Below, piece by piece: positions 23,365-27,683 of a stretch of DNA of 27,683 bases. Source of the stretch: SZUA-117 sp964630795 (lineage in GTDB: Bacteria; Pseudomonadota; Gammaproteobacteria; Steroidobacterales; Woeseiaceae). Position numbers and translations under genes: made by a program. How positions within the stretch are numbered: position 1 is the first letter of the stretch; every line of letters starts with the position of its first letter. Location: contig CAZVWF010000034.1 in assembly GCA_964630795.1 (NCBI GenBank), positions 1 through 27,683 on the forward strand. The letters are read 5' to 3'. The notes beneath the pieces were generated by a model that made no database searches, had not been told where the DNA came from, and was given only the letters and a program-made list of their open reading frames with translations.

Positions 23365-24831
23365 ATGGCGAAGTACGACCTGAAAATCACCGGCGGAACG
23401 GTTGCCAACTCGTCGGAGACGTTCGAGGCGGACATCGCGGTTCGTGACGGGCGAATTGTCGCGATTGGCAAGGATCTCGGCGATGCCGGGCGGGTCATCG
23501 ATGCCAGTGGCAAGTATGTTTTGCCCGGCGGCATCGAAGCGCATTGCCATATCGAGCAGGAGTCTTCGAGCGGCCTGATGACGTCCGATGACTATTTCTC
23601 GGGCAGCGTGTCCGCGGCGTTCGGTGGCAATACCTGCATTGTGCCTTTCGCGGCACAGCATCGTGGGCAGACCCTCGAGTCCGTGCTCGAGCTTTATCAT
23701 GGGCGTGCCGGACCCAAATCGGTGATCGATTACTCGTTCCACCTGATTCTCTCGGATCCCACTGATGACGTTTTACACCGGGAATTACCCCTGGCAATCG
23801 AGCAGGGCATTACGTCGTTCAAGATCTACATGACCTATGACCGCCTGATTGTCGATGACACACAAATGCTCGATATCCTCGCGGTCGCGAAGAAGCATGG
23901 CGCACTGACGATGATCCATGCCGAGAACAACGCCATGATCAAGTGGATGAGCGGCAGGCTGGTCGATTCCGGACATGGCGCACCGAAGTACCACGCGCTC
24001 AGTCATCCACGGACGGCGGAGTCGGAAGCGATCAATCGCGCGATCGCGCTGGCGGGTTTCATCGATGCGCCAATTTTGATCGTGCACGTTTCGACCGAGG
24101 CTGGCGCCCGAATCATTGCAAAGGCGCGCTATGACGGTCGCAAGGTGTTTGGCGAGACCTGCCCGCAATACATGTTCCTCAATGCTGAACAGATGGACTT
24201 GCCGGGTATGCATGGCGCGAAATTGTGCTGCAGTCCGCCGTTACGAGATCGCGCTTCGCAGGAAGAAATCTGGCGTTGCCTGCAGAATGGCACGTTCCAG
24301 GTTTATTCATCCGATCATGCGCCTTACAAGTTCGACGAGACCGGTAAGTTACACGCCGGCCCCGACGCCGAGTTTCCGAAGATTGCCAACGGCCTTCCGG
24401 GTATCGAGATGCGCTTGCCGCTCCTGTTTTCAGAAGGCTTCATGAAGGGTCGTATCACGCTTAACCACTTTGTCGCCCTGGCGGCGGCTAACGTGTCGAA
24501 GATCTATGGGCTCGAACACTGCAAGGGATCGATCACGGAAGGCAAGGATGCCGACATTGCAATATGGGATCCCGAAGAAAGTCGAACGGTTACCGCCGGG
24601 GATATGCACGACAACATGGAATACACGCCGTACGAAGGTATGCATATCACAGGCTGGCCGGTGACGGTCATTCAGCGCGGCAATGTCGTAGTCGAAAACA
24701 ACGAATTGATGGTGGATCGCGGTGCGGGCGAGTTCGTGCCCCGCCGGACAATCGATTGCACCGGCATGCCCGGACGCCTGGCGCCCGAACTGGACCCGGC
24801 GAAGAATTTCGGGGTCGACTTCAACCTTTGA
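23365..24831 (+). CDS. Dihydropyrimidinase / D-hydantoinase family cyclic amidohydrolase
   Basis: This 488-residue amidohydrolase has the expected binuclear metal ligands: His60 and His62 in EAHCHIE, the carboxylated lysine in SFKIYMTYD (Lys153), His in MIHAEN and IVHVSTEAG, and the catalytic Asp in SSDHAPYKF. Length, and the late GSITEGKDADIAIWDP and NVVVENNELM segments, fit dihydropyrimidinase/hydantoinase. It opens dihydrouracil, hydantoin or related ring amides to N-carbamoyl products in the cytoplasm. An ATG 30 bp upstream is in frame, but the start at 23365 begins at the family's usual YDL-I-GGTV strand. The gene overlaps the racemase start by one base, and that pairing supports a hydantoin-type substrate. 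Confidence 0.9.
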   Translation: MAKYDLKITGGTVANSSETFEADIAVRDGRIVAIGKDLGDAGRVIDASGKYVLPGGIEAHCHIEQESSSGLMTSDDYFSGSVSAAFGGNTCIVPFAAQHRGQTLESVLELYHGRAGPKSVIDYSFHLILSDPTDDVLHRELPLAIEQGITSFKIYMTYDRLIVDDTQMLDILAVAKKHGALTMIHAENNAMIKWMSGRLVDSGHGAPKYHALSHPRTAESEAINRAIALAGFIDAPILIVHVSTEAGARIIAKARYDGRKVFGETCPQYMFLNAEQMDLPGMHGAKLCCSPPLRDRASQEEIWRCLQNGTFQVYSSDHAPYKFDETGKLHAGPDAEFPKIANGLPGIEMRLPLLFSEGFMKGRITLNHFVALAAANVSKIYGLEHCKGSITEGKDADIAIWDPEESRTVTAGDMHDNMEYTPYEGMHITGWPVTVIQRGNVVVENNELMVDRGAGEFVPRRTIDCTGMPGRLAPELDPAKNFGVDFNL

Positions 24832-25478
24832 TGCCCGACGTCCTCGTCATCAATCCGAATTCGAACGACCAGGTTACGGAAAACCTGCGTGAATCGCTCC
24901 GCGAATTCGATTCCAAGGCGTTGATCGAGTGTCGCACGACGGCTGGCGCTCCCTTCGGAATCGAGTCCGATGCCGACGTTGAAATTGCAAAATCGCTGGT
25001 GATTGAACAGGTCGCTCAAGAGCAACATCGCGATGCGATTGTCATAGCGTGTTATTCGGACCCCGGTCTCGCGCAGTGCCGGGCGCAGTTCAGCACCCCG
25101 GTATTCGGCATGCAGGACAGTGCATTGCGGGCGGCAGCGAGTGATGGACGCCGCTTCGGTGTTCTCGCGTTAGCAGACGAGTCGATTGCTCGTCATCTAC
25201 CCTGCATCGACGCACTCGGACTGACGAATTCGCTGGCGGCGGAGTTGCCGCTCAATATCTCGGTCGAGCAATCGGCCGGTGACCCCGGGACGCTCGATAA
25301 GGTCATCGAAACCGGGAGGCGACTCATTGATGAGTTCGGCGCAGAGGCCGTCGTCCTTGGATGCGCCGGCATGGCGGCACTTCAAAAACCTGCAGAGCGA
25401 ACGTTGGCAGTGCCTGTGATCGAGCCCGCGCAGGCAGCTTTCTCCGAAGCCTTTGGCAGGCTTGATGAAGGTTCCTGA
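24831..25478 (+). CDS. Hydantoin racemase / Asp-Glu racemase family protein
   Basis: This 215-residue protein opens with VLVINPNSND, the conserved start of the hydantoin racemase (HyuE) group. It carries the two catalytic cysteines in VIACYSDPGLA (Cys74) and VVLGCAGMA (Cys178). The enzyme interconverts D- and L-5-substituted hydantoins so that a stereospecific hydantoinase can consume both. The start overlaps the hydantoinase stop (TGATG at 24829-24833), a translational-coupling arrangement. The frame extends further upstream, but that part runs inside the hydantoinase gene and has no racemase features. It is the last gene of the plus-strand operon; no N-carbamoyl-amino-acid hydrolase is visible in the window. 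Confidence 0.9.
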   Translation: MPDVLVINPNSNDQVTENLRESLREFDSKALIECRTTAGAPFGIESDADVEIAKSLVIEQVAQEQHRDAIVIACYSDPGLAQCRAQFSTPVFGMQDSALRAAASDGRRFGVLALADESIARHLPCIDALGLTNSLAAELPLNISVEQSAGDPGTLDKVIETGRRLIDEFGAEAVVLGCAGMAALQKPAERTLAVPVIEPAQAAFSEAFGRLDEGS

Positions 25479-25491
25479 CGATGACAAGAAG

Positions 25492-25854
25492 CTACCCTTG
25501 CAGCCAGTCAGACAAGAGACGACTGGTGATCATGAGCGCTAGCACCGTTGTGCCCACAAAAGCCAACGCGATTAGCCAGTACCTGGCGCGGCTCAGCTTT
25601 CGTCTGATCTTTGTCGCAAGACCGTCAGTCCGGTCAGCCGGAGCCGGGATTTCCTCGAACGTAGCTACGAAAGCGTAGGTTGCGAGCGCCCATATTAGTC
25701 CTATGAAGCAGGGCTCCAGGTACTGGCCCAATTGATTGGATCCTATGCCAAGTAAACTGGCTGCAATCAATCCCAGGAAAAGGGCGCCCAATAAAATGGC
25801 TGGAATTCTAAGAATCTGAATCGCCTGGGCAACGCGCTGAAACTTGTCGATCAT
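25492..25854 (-). CDS. Small hypothetical membrane protein
   Basis: This 120-residue protein has three hydrophobic stretches (roughly residues 18-38, 49-67 and 93-111) separated by a charged loop around EEIPAPADRTDGLATKIRRK. It probably sits in the inner membrane. I recognise no family. The ATG lacks an obvious ribosome site, but the regular membrane-protein pattern supports coding. It is convergent with the racemase gene, 13 bp apart. Confidence 0.65.
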   Translation of the reverse strand: MIDKFQRVAQAIQILRIPAILLGALFLGLIAASLLGIGSNQLGQYLEPCFIGLIWALATYAFVATFEEIPAPADRTDGLATKIRRKLSRARYWLIALAFVGTTVLALMITSRLLSDWLQG

Positions 25855-26035
25855 CGGTTTTTGGTGAGCCGGGCTGACAGGACCTTATTATCCTTGATCC
25901 TTGTGGCAGAATATATGTGGCGATTCGTCCTGAGGACCGGTTAGGATAAATCTCAATGAATACTAAGGAATCGTCAGTTCACAGTTTGTAGATACGTACA
26001 CCCAAAAGTCGGCCGCTACTCTTATCAGAAAACAA

Positions 26036-26060
26036 GAAAGCACCCTTGGAGGGTGCTTTC
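26036..26060 (-). terminator. Intrinsic terminator of the Tat-exported MalY-type gene
   Basis: A perfect ten-base stem (GAAAGCACCC with GGGTGCTTTC) and a five-base loop begin 22 bp beyond the stop of the minus-strand aminotransferase-like gene. On the minus strand the hairpin is followed by the T-rich run TTGTTTTC, the classical Rho-independent layout. Confidence 0.85.
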
Positions 26061-26082
26061 CTGATCATTCTTTTGTCAGGAT

Positions 26083-27432
26083 CTACGCTCTGTCGACGGC
26101 CTCGGCGATATTGTCCAGCGCCGTCTTGATCAACGGGCGCGGTGCACCGAGATTCATGCGCATGAATGTCTCGCCGCCGGGGCCATAGTTCCGGCCCGGA
26201 TTGAGCTGGATGCCTGCATTGTGAACCAGCCACTCCTCGACGATGTCGACAGGCCGTTTCGGGTCGTCGCCAGACTGACTTTTGTCCGACTTGCCCTGTG
26301 CGTCGATCTTGTCCATCAGGCCACCGACGTCTACCCACGCGAGGTAGGTGCCTTCCGCCTTGGTGTAGGACATGTCCGGGAGGCTTTCCTTCATATACGA
26401 CTCGACATATTCGTGATTGCCATCGATGTAGGCGAGTAACTGATCGAGCCATTCCGCACCTTCACGATACGCGGCTTCGTTGGCGACCAAGCCAAGCGTA
26501 TTGAGATCCACACGGTGGTTGTAACGAACGCGATCCTTCAGGACCGGGTTGGTCGTAAACCAGTAGGCGTTCTTCATTGCTGCAAGGCTGAACGTCTTGC
26601 TGATGGCTTTGAACGTGATGCTGTTGTCGACGATGTCCTTGTCCGGCAGGCTCGCAAACGGCGTGTACTTCTGGCCCTTCATGACAAAGTCACAATGAAT
26701 CTCGTCAGCCAGTACCGTCACCTGGTTCTCGAGGCAAAGCTGCCCCATGCGCATCAGGTCTTCTTCGGACCAGCAGTTACCCGTCGGGTTCTGCGGGTTA
26801 CACAGCAGAAACGCGGGCGTGTCCGGCCCCAACCGGGACTCGAAATCGTCCCAGTCGATTTCCCACTTGCCGTCCTTGTTGAACATCTTGTTTTCGTTCG
26901 CGACCGTTCGGCTCCAGCGCAGATCGCCGTAAAAGCCGTTGTAGGTCGGCGTGTTGACCAGCACTTTCTGCGCCGGGTCACACAGCGTGTTCAGGGCCGC
27001 AATCAGGCCTGGATGAACGCCGCTGGAGATAACAATCGAATCCGGATCGACATCGATACCGTGACGTTCGCGGTTCCAGTCGGTAATCGCCTCGATATAG
27101 GAATCGGCAACCCGTGTGTAGCCCCAGTTCTCATGCGCAATGCGTTTTTGCAGGGCCTCCGTGATGCAGGGTGCATTCCGGAAATCCATGTCGGCGATAC
27201 CCATGCCGACCTTGATCTTGCCGTCACCCCATTTAGTGACCTGCGAGTCCCACTTGATGCATTCGGTACCGAAGCGGTCGTAGACCTCGTCAAAATTGTA
27301 TGCGCCGCCTGATGCACGCGCGGTTTCCGCTGCCGCTGCTGTCACCGATGGTGTGCCGACCGCGCCAGCCAACGCCGTCATGCCTGCCCCTTTCAGGAAC
27401 GACCGGCGATCGAGTCCGGATTGCTTAGCCAT
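26083..27432 (-). CDS. Tat-exported MalY/PatB-type PLP-dependent lyase/aminotransferase
   Basis: This 449-residue fold-type I PLP protein has a twin-arginine leader (DRRSFLKGAGMTALAGAVG, arginines 9-10) and probable cleavage in the Ala-rich stretch near residues 32-36. The catalytic part has MalY/PatB features: GMGIADMDF (76-84), GYTRVADSY (104-112), LLCNPQNPTG (209-218), LADEIHCDF (241-249, with the pyridine-nitrogen Asp243) and the Schiff-base lysine in AISKTFSLA (Lys279). MalY/PatB enzymes are usually cytoplasmic beta C-S lyases acting on cystathionine or cysteine conjugates, so export is unusual; Tat export would allow the cofactor to be loaded before transport. The ATG has a GGGGA ribosome site. 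A strong terminator follows. A probable paralogue lies upstream at the window edge. Confidence 0.88.
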   Translation of the reverse strand: MAKQSGLDRRSFLKGAGMTALAGAVGTPSVTAAAAETARASGGAYNFDEVYDRFGTECIKWDSQVTKWGDGKIKVGMGIADMDFRNAPCITEALQKRIAHENWGYTRVADSYIEAITDWNRERHGIDVDPDSIVISSGVHPGLIAALNTLCDPAQKVLVNTPTYNGFYGDLRWSRTVANENKMFNKDGKWEIDWDDFESRLGPDTPAFLLCNPQNPTGNCWSEEDLMRMGQLCLENQVTVLADEIHCDFVMKGQKYTPFASLPDKDIVDNSITFKAISKTFSLAAMKNAYWFTTNPVLKDRVRYNHRVDLNTLGLVANEAAYREGAEWLDQLLAYIDGNHEYVESYMKESLPDMSYTKAEGTYLAWVDVGGLMDKIDAQGKSDKSQSGDDPKRPVDIVEEWLVHNAGIQLNPGRNYGPGGETFMRMNLGAPRPLIKTALDNIAEAVDRA

Positions 27433-27564
27433 TGATATTCCCCAGAAAATCTTGTGGGTGACCGACGGGGCCGCCCGGCCCGCCTAGCATAGTCCTATTG
27501 CCGGGAGACCGCAAAAAGCGCACCGGCACCGAATCTCTATGTCTCGGATTTCAAACACAAAAAA

Positions 27565-27596
27565 GCCCGGCGCGCCGAGATGCTGGCGGGCCGGGC
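27565..27596 (-). terminator. Intrinsic terminator downstream of the edge gene
   Basis: A GC-rich hairpin with arms 27565-27576 and 27585-27596 is followed on the minus strand by the run TTTTTTGTG. It lies about 20 bp after the stop of the partial gene at the right edge and separates it from the aminotransferase-like gene. Confidence 0.85.
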
Positions 27597-27614
27597 GATT
27601 TGTCAGAATGCCAT

Positions 27615-27683
27615 CTAGGCGGCGTTGATGGCCTTCGCCACGAGGTCGAGCGCTGCCTTGACGACTTTACGTGATGAGCCGAC
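27615..27683 (-). CDS. C-terminal end of a probable second MalY-type PLP protein (partial)
   Basis: Only the last 22 codons plus stop are in the window. The tail GSSRKVVKAALDLVAKAINAA aligns without gaps to the tail of the neighbouring Tat-exported protein, GAPRPLIKTALDNIAEAVDRA: the Gly, Arg, Lys, Ala-Leu-Asp and several alanines coincide. I infer a tandem paralogue on the same strand. Both genes are followed by their own terminators, so they are probably expressed separately. The evidence is short; another fold-type I PLP protein with a similar helix is possible. Confidence 0.6.
   Translation of the reverse strand, partial: VGSSRKVVKAALDLVAKAINAA

Noticed and set aside
22578..23534. 318-codon minus-strand frame opposite the SDR and hydantoinase start
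   Set aside because: No recognisable domain; it spans two well-supported genes on the other strand.
26515..27312. 265-codon plus-strand frame opposite the MalY-type gene
   Set aside because: Val/Arg/His-rich shadow with no ribosome site or domain; the minus strand carries all PLP-enzyme motifs.

Overview
The window looks like chromosomal DNA of a Gram-negative, probably marine gammaproteobacterium. The evidence is lipoprotein, Sec and Tat export signals, an SstT-type symporter, and a DUF1592/DUF1552 pair with c-type haem motifs. A Woeseiales-like lineage is a guess from gene content only. Coding density is high and no gene-free stretch exceeds about 250 bp. I saw no tRNA, rRNA, CRISPR array, transposase, integrase or phage gene. 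A run of 10 Ns (21337-21346) shows that this is a draft or metagenomic assembly.

Layout. 1-4.7 kb, plus strand: 3' part of a polytopic membrane glycosyltransferase-like gene, a severed C-terminal piece of a CPA1 Na+/H+ antiporter, a small unknown ORF coupled to an MFS transporter, a TauE/SafE-type permease and an exported creatininase-family protein. 4.7-10.5 kb, minus strand: a three-gene unit for a di-haem-motif DUF1592-type protein, a Tat-exported DUF1552 protein and a secreted ankyrin-repeat protein. 10.7-13.8 kb: sstT, convergent with a lipoprotein gamma-glutamyltransferase. 13.9-16.1 kb, plus strand: a four-cysteine U32-peptidase-like protein, a TylF/MycF-type methyltransferase and a MaoC-like hydratase. 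16.1-19.8 kb, minus strand: a class III aminotransferase and a lipoprotein PQQ-dependent dehydrogenase. 20.1-25.5 kb, plus strand: AGCS amino-acid symporter, DapA-like aldolase/lyase, variant SDR, dihydropyrimidinase/hydantoinase and hydantoin racemase. 25.5-27.7 kb, minus strand: a small membrane protein, a Tat-exported MalY/PatB-type PLP enzyme with a clear terminator, and the last codons of a probable tandem paralogue.

Taken together, the window is rich in uptake and breakdown of amino acids and cyclic amides (SstT, AGCS, gamma-glutamyltransferase, hydantoinase plus racemase, creatininase family, several PLP enzymes). Many of the enzymes carry export signals. The most unusual local structure is at 22441-22598. 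The first nine codons of the SDR gene occur twice, 131 bp apart, encoding the same peptide with synonymous codons and flanking an AT-rich insert. This looks like the scar of an element or recombination event that replaced the gene's 5' end inside the operon.
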